A DNA stretch of 38,902 nt from an uncultured Eggerthellaceae bacterium (GCA_947566075.1 CANOIM010000017.1:1-38902); one strand, 5' to 3'. Positions 9,001 to 16,958 are shown, counted from the first letter of the stretch. Translations and numbers: made by a program. Notes: generated by a model not told the origin, from the sequence alone.

Positions 9001-9158
9001 GGCGGCTCATCCGCCGGGCCGATGATTCAGGGGTGCTCATTCTGGCGGATTCACGGCTGGTGTCGAAGAGCTATGGCAAGGTGTTCCTGCGCTCCCTTCC
9101 CAGCAAGAACGTTCGGTTCGTTTCCACCGAAGAGCTGTTGGATGAGCTGCGCAGATGA
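6048..9158 (+). CDS. dinG: DinG-type Fe-S helicase fused to a DnaQ-like exonuclease
   Basis: A 1036-residue DNA-repair protein. The N-terminal DEDDh 3'-5' exonuclease (about 38-200) has Asp44/Glu46 in VVVDTETTG, Asp129 in HNAEFD and His180/Asp185 in HRADDD. The rest is an SF2 helicase of the XPD/DinG group: Walker A EAGTGVGKS (Lys364), DEAH box at 544-547 and helicase motifs to the C-terminus (QAAGRLIRR). Four cysteines at 425, 490, 495 and 502 match the spacing of the 4Fe-4S cluster in DinG. By homology it is an ATP-dependent 5'-3' DNA helicase that unwinds damaged or R-loop DNA. The start has AAAGGTGG upstream. Purine genes follow after 84 bases but are probably a separate unit. Confidence 0.93.
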   Translation: MSLEMSRCVTDGTPVDVIERYASLPQRAQESDFGTYDENIVVVDTETTGVSVKKDELTQIAAARLEHGQVTDWYVTFVNPGIPIPDEISHLTHIYDADVADAPSPQEALAGLVAFAGDAKMVAHNAEFDRNFTTKHPAGYPLLENIWIDSLELSRIALPRMKSHRLIDLVRAFGAPVSTHRADDDVAALCAVYRVLLAAVDAMPEGLLHSISQLATPEEWTTQPLFAAFANRAYERRLDELVKGGMNPDEAKALAPERFSLKQVRRDRLADVPRQTKVDAADMVSAEVLSQANVRVEREGEGMPTLTFPSPEAVADAFTPKGLIGTLYQDYETREEQAQMALAVRDAFAASVNLCVEAGTGVGKSMAYLVPAAFTAQQNNITLGVATKTNALLDQLVYKELPLLSEALGGTLTYASLKGFSHYPCLRKVQRLMEAGAQMRLVMNEEKTQAPAIAGVLSFIEQTGCDDMDTLKVDFRTLPRSAISTTSHECLRRKCPFYGQSCFVFGARKLAESADIVVTNQSLFFCDVAAEGGLLPPIRYWVVDEAHGAEAEARQALALEISLEALGNLVSRVGVDASGRNVFVRAERTVDVTEVPNIPAAVEGAEVEGADLKLVSEATSSGTLFFALTNKAKTAGRAFAETESAFLVRVHDLLQFDPNKKSSYDMTDIWINDQVRSMTSFGEIVAAAKDLTDAAEALIRACQELVGYLDEAEHAAVVQREIAAVALELKDLVRALDVIFVNPTDAYVCSAYLNKRPDKGRGMKHDVIRASLYNVGAMLDETLFARTRSVVFTSATLTVNGSFEPFEHALGLNSSEQSRANTLTLESSYDFDRNMRVLVVNDMAEPNSPKYLEQLKELLVEVHRANNGSLLTLFTNKKEMEACFTEVSPRLKEDDLRLVCQRWGVSVKNLRDDFLTDETLSLFALKSFWEGFDAPGKTLKGVIIPKLPFIKPTDPLSCERAARDDAAWRHFVLPQAVLEVRQAAGRLIRRADDSGVLILADSRLVSKSYGKVFLRSLPSKNVRFVSTEELLDELRR

Positions 9159-9242
9159 CGGAAAGCGCCTATTCCTTCTCATCGTTCCGCGAAGGGCGCG
9201 TGCTATCATCTTGCTACCATTTTCCTGACCCTCGGAGGCGCT

Positions 9243-10124
9243 ATGTTCGCATCACCCATCACCACCGTTGCACCTACGTCCCAAGGCAAGGTGCGAGACC
9301 TCTATGACCTGGGAGACCAGCTGCTGCTGGTGGCCACAGACCGCATCTCAGCCTTCGACTACATCCTTCCGGATGAGATCCCGAACAAAGGGCGCGTGCT
9401 CACCCAGCTCTCGGTCTTCTGGTTCCAGCTGCTGGAAGGCGTGGTTGAGAACCACCTCATCTCCACGGATGTGGCAGACTTGCCCCAGGCGTTCCAGCCC
9501 TTCGCCAGTTGGCTGCGCGGGCGCTTCATGCTGGTGCGCAAGGCGGAGATGTTCCCGGTGGAATGCATCGTGCGCGGGTATCTGGCCGGAAGTGGCCTTG
9601 CGGAATACCAGAAGAGCGGCACGGTGTGTGGCATAGCGTTGCCAGAGGGGCTGGTGAATTCGTCCAAGCTGCCCCAGCCGCTGTTCACGCCGTCCACCAA
9701 GGCTGACATCGGTGGCCACGATGAGAACATCAGCTTCGAACGTTGCGCCCAGATCGTCGGCGAAGAGGACGCCCAGGAGCTTTCGCGCCTCTCAACCCAG
9801 ATCTATTCTACGGCCGCTGACTATGCGGCTGAGCGTGGGATCATCATCGCTGACACGAAGTTCGAATTCGGGCGCATCGGAGATGCCATCATCCTGGGGG
9901 ATGAGGTGCTCACTCCGGATTCTTCGCGCTTCTGGCCCGCTGATCTCTACGAACCGGGCAAGAGCCAGCCCTCCTTCGACAAGCAATACGTCCGTGACTG
10001 GCTGAGCGCGAACTGGGATAAGCAGGGCGAACCACCCTACTTGCCCGAAGATGTCATCCGTCGCACGGCTGAGAAATACGAGCAAGCCTTTGAGATGATC
10101 ACCGGCCGCACCCTTGAGGTGTGA
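9243..10124 (+). CDS. purC: Phosphoribosylaminoimidazole-succinocarboxamide synthase
   Basis: A 293-residue SAICAR synthetase, catalysing the ATP-dependent joining of aspartate to CAIR in purine synthesis. Characteristic stretches are GKVRDLYDLGDQLLLVATDRISAFD near the N-terminus, VECIVRGYLAGSG in the middle and IIIADTKFEFG with SRFW toward the C-terminus. The length fits the longer family members (about 290-300). GGAGG lies 5 bases upstream of the ATG. It is followed by a small membrane-protein gene and purL, all on the same strand with gaps of 58 and 26 bases, so an operon is likely. Confidence 0.97.
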   Translation: MFASPITTVAPTSQGKVRDLYDLGDQLLLVATDRISAFDYILPDEIPNKGRVLTQLSVFWFQLLEGVVENHLISTDVADLPQAFQPFASWLRGRFMLVRKAEMFPVECIVRGYLAGSGLAEYQKSGTVCGIALPEGLVNSSKLPQPLFTPSTKADIGGHDENISFERCAQIVGEEDAQELSRLSTQIYSTAADYAAERGIIIADTKFEFGRIGDAIILGDEVLTPDSSRFWPADLYEPGKSQPSFDKQYVRDWLSANWDKQGEPPYLPEDVIRRTAEKYEQAFEMITGRTLEV

Positions 10125-10182
10125 CGCGGATCGTAAGCCCTGACCCAGACCTACCAGCACTCCAACCCCTAAGAGAGGCATC

Positions 10183-10815
10183 ATGTCCCAGCGAAACCCC
10201 ATGAACGAGCGCTACACCACGGAAAAGCACACGGGCTCTACCCGCAAGAGTGCGGCCAGCGCGAAGCCGAAGACGAAGGCTGCCGCCTCTGTTACCTTGG
10301 GCACCACCAAGAAGACCCAGCAGCAGCGGAAAGCGGAGGCGAAAGCGGCCCGCAAGAAGGAGCAAGACCGCCAGCGCGAACTGGATCGGAAGTACTACAA
10401 GCCAGACACTGAGCGCTACAAGAAGCTCAAGCGGCTCTGGTGGGTGTCGCTGGGCGGAGCTGTTCTCTGCACGGTGCTCTCCTGGGTGCTGCGCGGCGTT
10501 GAGCCTGCTTGGATCGCCTTCATCTGCCTGTTCGCTGCCTACGCGCTCATCATCTTCGCGTTCTATCTTGATTTCTCGAAGATCAAGAAGGAACGCCGCG
10601 CCTACCAAGAGCGCATGGTGGCCCTGGAAGAGGCCCAAGAGAAGAAAGAGCGCCAGGAGCAACGCCGCCGCCAGGGGCAGCGGAGTGGCCACGTTGCGGA
10701 TGAGATCGTACGGGAAGAGGATGCAGTCCAGGCAGCTGAGCCAGAGAAGCCTGCAAAAACCGGGTTCGCCAGCCGCCTGTTCAAGAAGAAGGACACGGCG
10801 AGCGCAGAGGAGTAA
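10183..10815 (+). CDS. Highly charged two-helix membrane protein between purC and purL
   Basis: A 210-residue protein. Residues 1-85 are very rich in Lys, Arg, Gln and Ala, and may form a coiled coil (TQQQRKAEAKAARKKEQDRQ). Two adjacent membrane helices follow (about 86-105 and 109-130), then a second charged coiled-coil tail (about 131-170) and an acidic/basic end. Both tails should be cytoplasmic. GAGAGG precedes the ATG. The position between purC and purL suggests co-transcription, but nothing in the sequence links it to purine synthesis. I do not recognise a characterised family. Confidence 0.75.
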   Translation: MSQRNPMNERYTTEKHTGSTRKSAASAKPKTKAAASVTLGTTKKTQQQRKAEAKAARKKEQDRQRELDRKYYKPDTERYKKLKRLWWVSLGGAVLCTVLSWVLRGVEPAWIAFICLFAAYALIIFAFYLDFSKIKKERRAYQERMVALEEAQEKKERQEQRRRQGQRSGHVADEIVREEDAVQAAEPEKPAKTGFASRLFKKKDTASAEE

Positions 10816-10841
10816 GCCCCAAGCGTCCTAGAGGAGGATCC

Positions 10842-13800
10842 ATGGTCAAGCGCATCTATGTGGAGAAGAAGCCCGGGTTCGATGGAGAGGCGCAGCAGCT
10901 GGTCACAGAGCTGCGGGATACGCTGGGCATCCTGGCTCTGGACGGCGCTTCCGTCATCAATCGCTACGACGTGGAAGGCATAGATGATGACCTCTTCGCT
11001 CAATGCGCGGTGGGGGTCTTCTCTGAGCCCCAGACCGATGACGTGACCTATTCGCTGGATGATGCCATTCAGCTGCATAAGCCTCAAGCTCACTGTGAGG
11101 GGAACGTGTGCACCTTCCCCGGCCCGCGCACCGTCTTCGCCGTAGAGTACTTGCCGGGCCAGTTCGATCAACGGGCAGATTCAGCCAGCGAATGCATCCA
11201 GCTCATCAGCCAGGGCATGCGCCCGCTCGTGCGTAGCGCTACGGTCTATGGGTTGGATGGGAATCTGTCTGATGAGGACGTGGCAGCCATCAAGGGCTAC
11301 GTCATCAATCCGGTGGAGGCGCGGGAGGCCTCGCTGGATGAGGTGGATACCCTTGCTCAAGATTTCGAGCGGCCCGCTGACGTGGAGGTGCTAGAGGGCT
11401 TCCGCACGTTGGATGATGCGGCCCTGGAGGCCTTCATCCAAGAGCGCGGATTGGCCATGGACCTGGCAGATATCCGCTTCCTGCAAAGCTATTTCCAGGA
11501 TGAGGGGCGTGACCCTACCATCACGGAAGTGAAGATGGTTGACACCTATTGGTCAGACCATTGCCGTCACACCACGTTCGGCACCGTGCTGGAAGACGTT
11601 CAGATAGCGGATGCGAATGTAGCGCGGGCGTTCGAACGCTACCAAGAGCTACGCCGGGAATTAGGCCGCGAAGAGAAGCCCGTGTGCCTCATGGATGTGG
11701 GCACCATTGGCGCGCGCTATCTCAAGCACACCGGTCAGCTCACGGGTTTGGATGAATCCGAGGAGATCAACGCCTGCACGGTGAAGGTGAAGGTGGATGT
11801 GCGCGGCGAAGAGCAGGACTGGCTCTACCTCTTCAAAAACGAGACCCACAACCATCCCACCGAGATAGAGCCCTTCGGCGGCGCGGCCACCTGCGTGGGC
11901 GGTGCCATCCGTGACCCTTTGAGCGGACGCGCCTACGTGTACCAGGCCATGCGCGTCACGGGCGCGGCTGATCCTACGGTTCCCGTATCTGAGACGCTGC
12001 CGGGCAAGCTGCCCCAGCGGAAGCTGGTCACCACGGCGGCCCAGGGCTATTCCTCCTACGGCAATCAGATAGGCTTGGCAACCGGGCAGGTCCATGAGCT
12101 GTATCACCCGGGCTATGCTGCCAAGCGCATGGAGATAGGCGCGGTCATCGCGGCCACCCCGGCCGGGGATGTACGTCGGGAAACGCCCGCCCCCGGGGAT
12201 GTGGTGGTGCTTCTGGGCGGTCGCACCGGGCGTGACGGCATCGGTGGCGCCACGGGCTCATCCAAGGCTCACAGTGCTACTTCCATTGAGACCTGCGGTG
12301 CGGAAGTGCAGAAGGGCAATGCTCCGGTAGAACGGAAGATCCAGCGCTTGTTCCGCAATTCCGAGGCCTGCCGCATGATCAAGCGCTGCAATGATTTCGG
12401 CGCCGGCGGCGTGTCCGTGGCTATCGGGGAATTGGCTGATGGCTTGGACATCTACCTGGACCGCGTTCCCAAGAAGTATGAAGGGCTAGACGGCACTGAA
12501 TTGGCCATCTCCGAAAGCCAGGAGCGCATGGCCGTGGCCTTGGCACCGGACGATGTGGATGACTTCATCGCCTTGGCTCGGGCCGAGAACCTAGAGGCCA
12601 CGCCGGTAGCCGTGGTCACGGAAGAGCCCCGCGTGCGCATCCACTGGCGCGGCAAGACCATCGTGGATGTCAGCCGGGAGTTCTTGGCTAGCAACGGTGC
12701 GCCCAAGTTCGCGCAGGTGTCCGTACCAGGCCAAGAGTCTTTCGCTGAGAGCGCAGCAGAGAGGGCCTTCGAAGCCTGCGATCAGCTGACTGACCCCGTG
12801 GTAGATGCCGTTTGCGAACACGATTCCATTCAGGATGCCCTCGTGGGGCTCATGGCTGACATCAACCGCGCTTCTAACAAAGGCCTGGTGGAGCGGTTCG
12901 ATTCCACCATCGGCGCAGCAACCGTGCTCATGCCCTTCGGCGGCGCGCGTCAGCTGACACCCTCTCTGGCCATGGTGGCGAAGCTGCCGGTGTTGGGCGG
13001 GAACACCACCACGGTTTCAGGCTTGGCCTGGGGCTTCAATCCCTATCTCTCTGAGACGGACCCCTTCGCTGGGTCCTACATGGCCGTGCTGGATTCGGTG
13101 GCGAAGCTGGTGGCTACGGGCTTCCGTCGTCAGGATATCTATCTCACGTTCCAAGAATACTTCGAAAAGCTGCGAAATGAACCAGAGCGCTGGGGTAAGC
13201 CTTTGAGCGCCTTGCTGGGAGCGCTGGAGGCGCAGCTGGACTTCGGTGTGGGGGCCATCGGCGGGAAAGATTCCATGTCTGGCAGCTTCGAAGACCTAGA
13301 CGTACCGCCCACCCTGGTCTCCTTCGCCACGGCGGTGGGGAATATCAGCCGGGTGATCTCCCCCGAATTCAAGCAGCCAGGAAGTGCCCTGGCCTGGCTC
13401 TCCTTTGCAGAGGCCAGCGCTCAGTCCCTTACCGCCACCATGGATGCCGTTGAGCATCTGATCGGGCGCGGGCTGGTGGCATCTTGCGCGTCCGGCGGCT
13501 ATGGTGGCCTGGCCGAGACGCTCTTCAAGATGGCGGTGGGCAACGGCATCGGTGTGCAGCTGGATGATATGGGCATCGGTGATCTGTTCGAACCGGCCTA
13601 TGGCACCTTCGTGCTAGAGGCGGCTGACGGAGTGAGCGTGGACGATCTGGTCCAGGCCTTGGAAGAGGCCGGGCTGGATGAGGGCGTTGATCTGGATGAC
13701 CTGGGCACCACGCTGGAGGACTACCTCCTGTTGGCCGATGATCAGCAGGTGGACCTAGCGGTGGTCCAGGAAGCCTGGGAGGGCGGCATCGAATCCGTGT

Positions 13801-14693
13801 TCCCCTATCGCACCCGGCAAGAAGACATCGAACTCGTCTCGCCTATCAGCTACACGGAAGGCGGCGGAGCTCTTTATCATGGCCCTGCTGTGGCGCGTCC
13901 GCGGGTCATCATTCCCGTGTTCCCCGGCACCAATTGCGAATACGATACCCAGGCGGCTTTTGAGGCAGCAGGTGCGGATGTCACGGTGCAGATCATCAAT
14001 AACCTGACTCCTGAAGCGGTGCGGGGGTCCGTGGATCAGCTGGTGCAGAACATCCAGCGGTCTCAGATCATAATGTTGCCGGGTGGTTTCTCCGGCGGTG
14101 ATGAACCGGATGGCTCTGCGAAGCTGATCTGTGCGGTGTTCCGTGCCCCTGCGGTGACCGAAGCGGTTCGTGAGCTGCTGCAAAAGCGAGACGGCCTCAT
14201 GTTGGGCATCTGCAACGGGTTCCAAGCGCTGGTGAAGCTGGGGCTCGTGCCCTTCGGTGACATCATGGATCCTTCTCCGGAATTGGCTACGCTCACCTTC
14301 AATGACATCGGCCGTCATCAGAGCAGCCTCGTGCGTACGCGGGTGGCCTCTAACCTGTCTCCCTGGTTGGCGGATTGCCAGGTGGGGGAGGTGCACACCG
14401 TGGCCATCAGTCATGGCGAAGGGAAGTTCGTAGCGCCCCCCGCGCTGTTGGACCAGATGGTGGCGAAGGGACAGGTGGCAACCCAGTACGTAGATGCAGA
14501 GGGTGCGCCATCCATGGATCTGGCGGTCAATCCGAACGGTTCTATGCTCGCCATCGAGGGCATCACTTCGCCCGATGGGCGTGTGCTGGGCAAGATGGGT
14601 CATAGCGAACGAGCCGGGAGCGGCCTGTACCAGAACGTACCGGGCCATAAGCTGCAACCCCTTTTCACCGCCGGCGTCAACTACTTCGCCTAA
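10842..14693 (+). CDS. purL: Phosphoribosylformylglycinamidine synthase, single-chain
   Basis: A 1283-residue FGAM synthase converting FGAR, glutamine and ATP to FGAM in purine synthesis. One chain carries everything: an N-terminal PurS-like region, two AIR-synthase-like halves (THNHPTEIEPFGGAATCVGG for the ATP-binding part; second half around 640-980) and a C-terminal class I glutamine amidotransferase. The amidotransferase triad is Cys1124 (GICNGFQ), His1191 and Glu1193 (SHGEGKF). This is the long form known from clostridia and some anaerobic actinobacteria, not the small PurL that needs separate PurQ and PurS. GAGGAGG precedes the ATG. It lies 26 bases after the membrane-protein gene. Confidence 0.97.
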   Translation: MVKRIYVEKKPGFDGEAQQLVTELRDTLGILALDGASVINRYDVEGIDDDLFAQCAVGVFSEPQTDDVTYSLDDAIQLHKPQAHCEGNVCTFPGPRTVFAVEYLPGQFDQRADSASECIQLISQGMRPLVRSATVYGLDGNLSDEDVAAIKGYVINPVEAREASLDEVDTLAQDFERPADVEVLEGFRTLDDAALEAFIQERGLAMDLADIRFLQSYFQDEGRDPTITEVKMVDTYWSDHCRHTTFGTVLEDVQIADANVARAFERYQELRRELGREEKPVCLMDVGTIGARYLKHTGQLTGLDESEEINACTVKVKVDVRGEEQDWLYLFKNETHNHPTEIEPFGGAATCVGGAIRDPLSGRAYVYQAMRVTGAADPTVPVSETLPGKLPQRKLVTTAAQGYSSYGNQIGLATGQVHELYHPGYAAKRMEIGAVIAATPAGDVRRETPAPGDVVVLLGGRTGRDGIGGATGSSKAHSATSIETCGAEVQKGNAPVERKIQRLFRNSEACRMIKRCNDFGAGGVSVAIGELADGLDIYLDRVPKKYEGLDGTELAISESQERMAVALAPDDVDDFIALARAENLEATPVAVVTEEPRVRIHWRGKTIVDVSREFLASNGAPKFAQVSVPGQESFAESAAERAFEACDQLTDPVVDAVCEHDSIQDALVGLMADINRASNKGLVERFDSTIGAATVLMPFGGARQLTPSLAMVAKLPVLGGNTTTVSGLAWGFNPYLSETDPFAGSYMAVLDSVAKLVATGFRRQDIYLTFQEYFEKLRNEPERWGKPLSALLGALEAQLDFGVGAIGGKDSMSGSFEDLDVPPTLVSFATAVGNISRVISPEFKQPGSALAWLSFAEASAQSLTATMDAVEHLIGRGLVASCASGGYGGLAETLFKMAVGNGIGVQLDDMGIGDLFEPAYGTFVLEAADGVSVDDLVQALEEAGLDEGVDLDDLGTTLEDYLLLADDQQVDLAVVQEAWEGGIESVFPYRTRQEDIELVSPISYTEGGGALYHGPAVARPRVIIPVFPGTNCEYDTQAAFEAAGADVTVQIINNLTPEAVRGSVDQLVQNIQRSQIIMLPGGFSGGDEPDGSAKLICAVFRAPAVTEAVRELLQKRDGLMLGICNGFQALVKLGLVPFGDIMDPSPELATLTFNDIGRHQSSLVRTRVASNLSPWLADCQVGEVHTVAISHGEGKFVAPPALLDQMVAKGQVATQYVDAEGAPSMDLAVNPNGSMLAIEGITSPDGRVLGKMGHSERAGSGLYQNVPGHKLQPLFTAGVNYFA

Positions 14694-14700
14694 GGATTCA

Positions 14701-14740
14701 CCTCGCCTGCTTCGCAGGCTCTAACATCATGATCGCTTTC
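14701..14740 (+). repeat. Repeat family 3 unit ('GC-hairpin + CTCTAAC'), copy 1
   Basis: GCCTGC-TTC-GCAGGC is followed by TCTAACATCATGATCGCTTTC. Related units lie at 15259-15300 and 16690-16730, and a partial one at 291-314. It lies 8 bases after the purL stop. Confidence 0.6.
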
Positions 14741-14966
14741 GGCTGGTGTAGGCACCCGAGCATGCTCGCCTCGACGCGTCGTCGCCTCGAACTAACTTTT
14801 CCGAACCTCACGGAAAAGTGGATTTCTCGGCTCCTTTGGCTTGACCTCGGCTCCGCATGCTCGAGTGCCTTCTTCTGCAACAACTAAAATCCTCCCGCAC
14901 TGCTGATGGGGCCCTGCGGGCCCGCATCATCACTGCGGGCGTCCGCTAGTCGCGGCCGCAAAGTGT

Positions 14967-14999
14967 AAGGTTCCCCGAAGATCTTCGGGGAACCTTTCT
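14967..14999 (+). terminator. Perfect hairpin with weak U-tract
   Basis: AAGGTTCCCCGAAG pairs with CTTCGGGGAACCTT (14-bp stem, few loop bases), followed by TCTATAT on the plus strand. It is a plausible intrinsic terminator for transcription running through purL, although 270 bases downstream. Confidence 0.5.
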
Positions 15000-15203
15000 A
15001 TATCACGCCATTCGGCGTGAGATCAGGCGCTCCGCGCGCCTGGGTTGATGCCTCACCCGAGTGGATGGTGGGCGCTTCCGCGCCCAAGAGTGTGCGCCGG
15101 TTGATTCACCAATCCTGTTTGCCTTCTGCGGCGCCAAACCAAATGCCGCCGCTCCCACTTCCTTGGTCGCATCTTTTGGTCGCGGCGGCAAGGCGGCGGG
15201 AGT

Positions 15204-15402
15204 GACATGCAGCCCCGCGCAGCGGAGCTGCATGTCGTTCGCTTCGCTCGCTTATTCGATCTCGCCCGCATTCGCGGGCTCTAACGTTGTGGCTGCTTCG
15301 GGATGATGAAACAGGGACGGGTGTCTTTTTCATCATTGGATAGCGCTAACGCAACCTGAAGCCTTTTTCAATGATGAAAAGCACCCGTCCCTTTTCATCA
15401 TC
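15204..15402 (+). repeat. Composite repeat unit, left copy
   Basis: The order is a 10-bp hairpin (GACATGCAGC/GCTGCATGTC, 15204-15236), TTCGCTTCGCTCGC, a family 3 unit (15259-15300) and a family 2 REP doublet (15302-15402). The same order of parts recurs at 16635-16797, on the other side of the three-gene cassette. The shared order, rather than the sequence alone, identifies it as one composite. Confidence 0.65.
15302..15402. repeat. REP doublet family 2, complete copy
   Basis: Two arms of 34-37 bases form an inverted repeat with three single-base bulges around a loop of about 30 bases. Each arm is itself a hairpin: ATGATGAAAA and TTTTCATCAT flank CACCCGTCCC. This is the REP-doublet layout. 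The right arm (15369-15402) recurs as a direct repeat at 16596-16629. Confidence 0.85.
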
Positions 15403-15459
15403 TGAGAGCGCTATGCTATCGTTGGTGGTGTTCGATTTCTCTGGCGGGAGGTGTCCTCC

Positions 15460-15888
15460 ATGGACGTCCTGGAGTTCCTGTCCTCAATGGATCCTCAAAG
15501 GACCTGGTCTGGGGATCGATATAGCTTCGTTGATGTTCGGAATCATATTCACAAGCTAGATGAGGGTCTTCTCATTAGGGACAATGGATTGGTGATCGTC
15601 CCGTATGCCAATCAGGACTCTTCTTTTCGGTTTCCCTATGACTTTTATGCCCAGATCGCGTACGACCAGGAAGACAAGACGTCTTTTCCAAGCGAATCTC
15701 GGGTGTCTCCGGCATTCAATGAATTGGAAAACGTATGTTGTTGTGTGCTGGATCCAATCGATCCCGTTATCAAGAAACAGACGTTGATCGAATATCTTGA
15801 GAAGATCCAAGGACTCGGCCGCCTGAATCGCTCTGAAAATGAAGCTTCAGCTATATCACGAGCTTTCTTTGGATTCATTGCGTTCTAA
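15460..15888 (+). CDS. Unknown protein, first gene of low-GC cassette
   Basis: A 142-residue soluble protein. The ATG at 15460 is preferred because GGGAGG lies 7 bases upstream; an in-frame GTG at 15451 overlaps that site. There is no signal peptide and no membrane helix. The sequence has aromatic-rich stretches (SFRFPYDFYAQIAYDQED) and a central NVCCCVLDPIDPV. Base composition is visibly more AT-rich, and codon choice more relaxed, than in purL or rplM, suggesting transfer. It is followed after 27 bases by a second unknown gene. I cannot assign a family; an immunity-like or toxin-neutralising role is conceivable but unsupported. Confidence 0.6.
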   Translation: MDVLEFLSSMDPQRTWSGDRYSFVDVRNHIHKLDEGLLIRDNGLVIVPYANQDSSFRFPYDFYAQIAYDQEDKTSFPSESRVSPAFNELENVCCCVLDPIDPVIKKQTLIEYLEKIQGLGRLNRSENEASAISRAFFGFIAF

Positions 15889-15915
15889 ACGTGCCTGTCA
15901 ATAGGGAGGCTGCCA

Positions 15916-16377
15916 ATGGCAACTACATTTCAGGAATTGATCGGCATCATGGATCGAAAGCCAAGCACCATTGGCACTCCTGGTGAAGGAGAGGTTCGTT
16001 ACAGTCTTCTCGATCTCCAAAGGGAAGTGCGTTCTGCCGAAGGAGAATTCCTTGTCTTGGATGATGAGATGCTGCTGACCCCTTTCTATGTAGATGAAGG
16101 CACCTATGAGCTGTACTTCTTTGATATGAATCTATGCTTTACGGAAAAGGAAAAGGACAGAAGGGCTACGGCTTCCGAGCCGGGTCATTCTTGGAGTGAT
16201 GAGATATCTGACAACTTGACACGGTATGAGACATCAGAAGAACATCCGGTAGTCCCCAAAGATGTGCTTGATAGGTACTTCGAATTCCTAAAGCGCTCCT
16301 ATCTGGTTAGGAGTGAGGTCGTACAAGTCTTTCGAAAGAAGCCCGATCTGTCCAAATACTATATTTCGGTCTACTAG
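15916..16377 (+). CDS. Unknown acidic protein, second gene of low-GC cassette
   Basis: A 153-residue soluble, strongly acidic protein (MATTFQELIGIMDRKP...). GGGAGG lies upstream with normal spacing. Central segments EFLVLDDEMLLTPFYVDEGTYELYFFDMN look like consecutive beta strands, and the C-terminal part is helical with a tyrosine-rich end (KYYISVY). It shares low GC with its neighbours and lies 27 and 11 bases from them, so the three genes form an operon. No family is recognised. Confidence 0.65.
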   Translation: MATTFQELIGIMDRKPSTIGTPGEGEVRYSLLDLQREVRSAEGEFLVLDDEMLLTPFYVDEGTYELYFFDMNLCFTEKEKDRRATASEPGHSWSDEISDNLTRYETSEEHPVVPKDVLDRYFEFLKRSYLVRSEVVQVFRKKPDLSKYYISVY

Positions 16378-16388
16378 GTGGCACCAGC

Positions 16389-16601
16389 ATGTCTGATCGT
16401 GTCGATAAGGGAAGCATCATCTCTGAGCTTGCCAAGCGTGTTCCAGATGCTTATCCCGATTTCGTGAACGCTCTTCCAGTTTTTGCCCGGGTAGATGGGC
16501 TTGAAGATGAGATCATCGAATTCATGAGAGAGAATGAAGGTGCTAGATCTGATGACATTCTGATCGCTCTGAACGTCATGGCCGGAAGGTACGCGCAATG
16601 A
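16389..16601 (+). CDS. Unknown 70-residue protein, third gene of low-GC cassette
   Basis: A small acidic, probably helical protein (ELAKRVPDAYPDFVNAL; DEIIEFMRENEGARSDDIL). AGGTGG lies 7 bases before the ATG. Its last codon (CAA) and stop codon (TGA, 16599-16601) lie inside a family 2 REP unit, so the repeat arrived at, or created, the 3' end. It is coupled to the upstream gene by an 11-base gap. Function is unknown. Confidence 0.6.
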   Translation: MSDRVDKGSIISELAKRVPDAYPDFVNALPVFARVDGLEDEIIEFMRENEGARSDDILIALNVMAGRYAQ

Positions 16602-16629
16602 TGAAAAGCACCTGTCCCTTTTCATCATC
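16596..16629 (+). repeat. REP family 2, solo unit (direct repeat of 15369-15402)
   Basis: A single 34-base arm identical to 15369-15402 except for one C/T change in CACC(C/T)GTCCC. It folds alone (ATGATGAAAA/TTTTCATCAT). Together the two copies bracket the genes at 15460-16601 as direct repeats. Confidence 0.85.
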
Positions 16630-16634
16630 AAGGT

Positions 16635-16797
16635 GTCGGGCATGCCGAAGATCATGGCATGCCCGACGCTCACTGCGTTCGCTTTTTGATTCTCGTCCGC
16701 TTCGCGGGCTCTAACGTCGCAACCGCTTCCAGATAACGAACAGGTGGGTGTTTTTTCATCACTCCCTGGATCAAAGCATCCGCCCCTTTTCGTCATC
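16635..16797 (+). repeat. Composite repeat unit, right copy (decayed)
   Basis: GTCGGGCATGCC/GGCATGCCCGAC forms a 12-bp stem (16635-16667). It is followed by TCACTGCGTTCGCTT, a family 3 unit (16690-16730: TCCGC-TTC-GCGGG, CTCTAACGTCG) and a shortened, mutated family 2 doublet (16732-16797: ACAGGTGGGTG... and CCCCTTTTCGTCATC). Its order of parts matches 15204-15402. Confidence 0.6.
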
Positions 16798-16958
16798 CTG
16801 TGCATCAGTCGGATGAACAAAGGTGCGGAAGGGAGGGTGTATCCGCGTTAAAACGCATTCCTGCTTCCTCAGGAATGCACCGGATCTGCAATGAGCCTCT
16901 GAAGGATGGTGATGGATCGAAGAGGAATTCGTGCAGGAAATCGATCAATCTCGTGAGA

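Larger units (their letters stand above)
14694..15459. other. Intergenic region packed with hairpins and repeats
   Basis: No gene is supported here. The stretch carries two units of the 'GCGGGCTCTAAC' repeat (14701-14740 and 15259-15300), a GC-rich stem region at 14909-14965, a terminator-like hairpin (14967-14999), a run of small perfect hairpins (TCACGCC/GGCGTGA, CAGGCGC/GCGCCTG, GGGCGC/GCGCCC between 15003 and 15088), a 10-bp hairpin (15204-15236) and a REP doublet (15302-15402). A ribosome binding site GGGAGG for the next gene lies at 15447-15452. Confidence 0.7.

Noticed and set aside
13755..14657. 300-residue minus-strand ORF opposite the end of purL
   Set aside because: Shadow of a strongly conserved amidotransferase domain; composition is typical of antisense translation.
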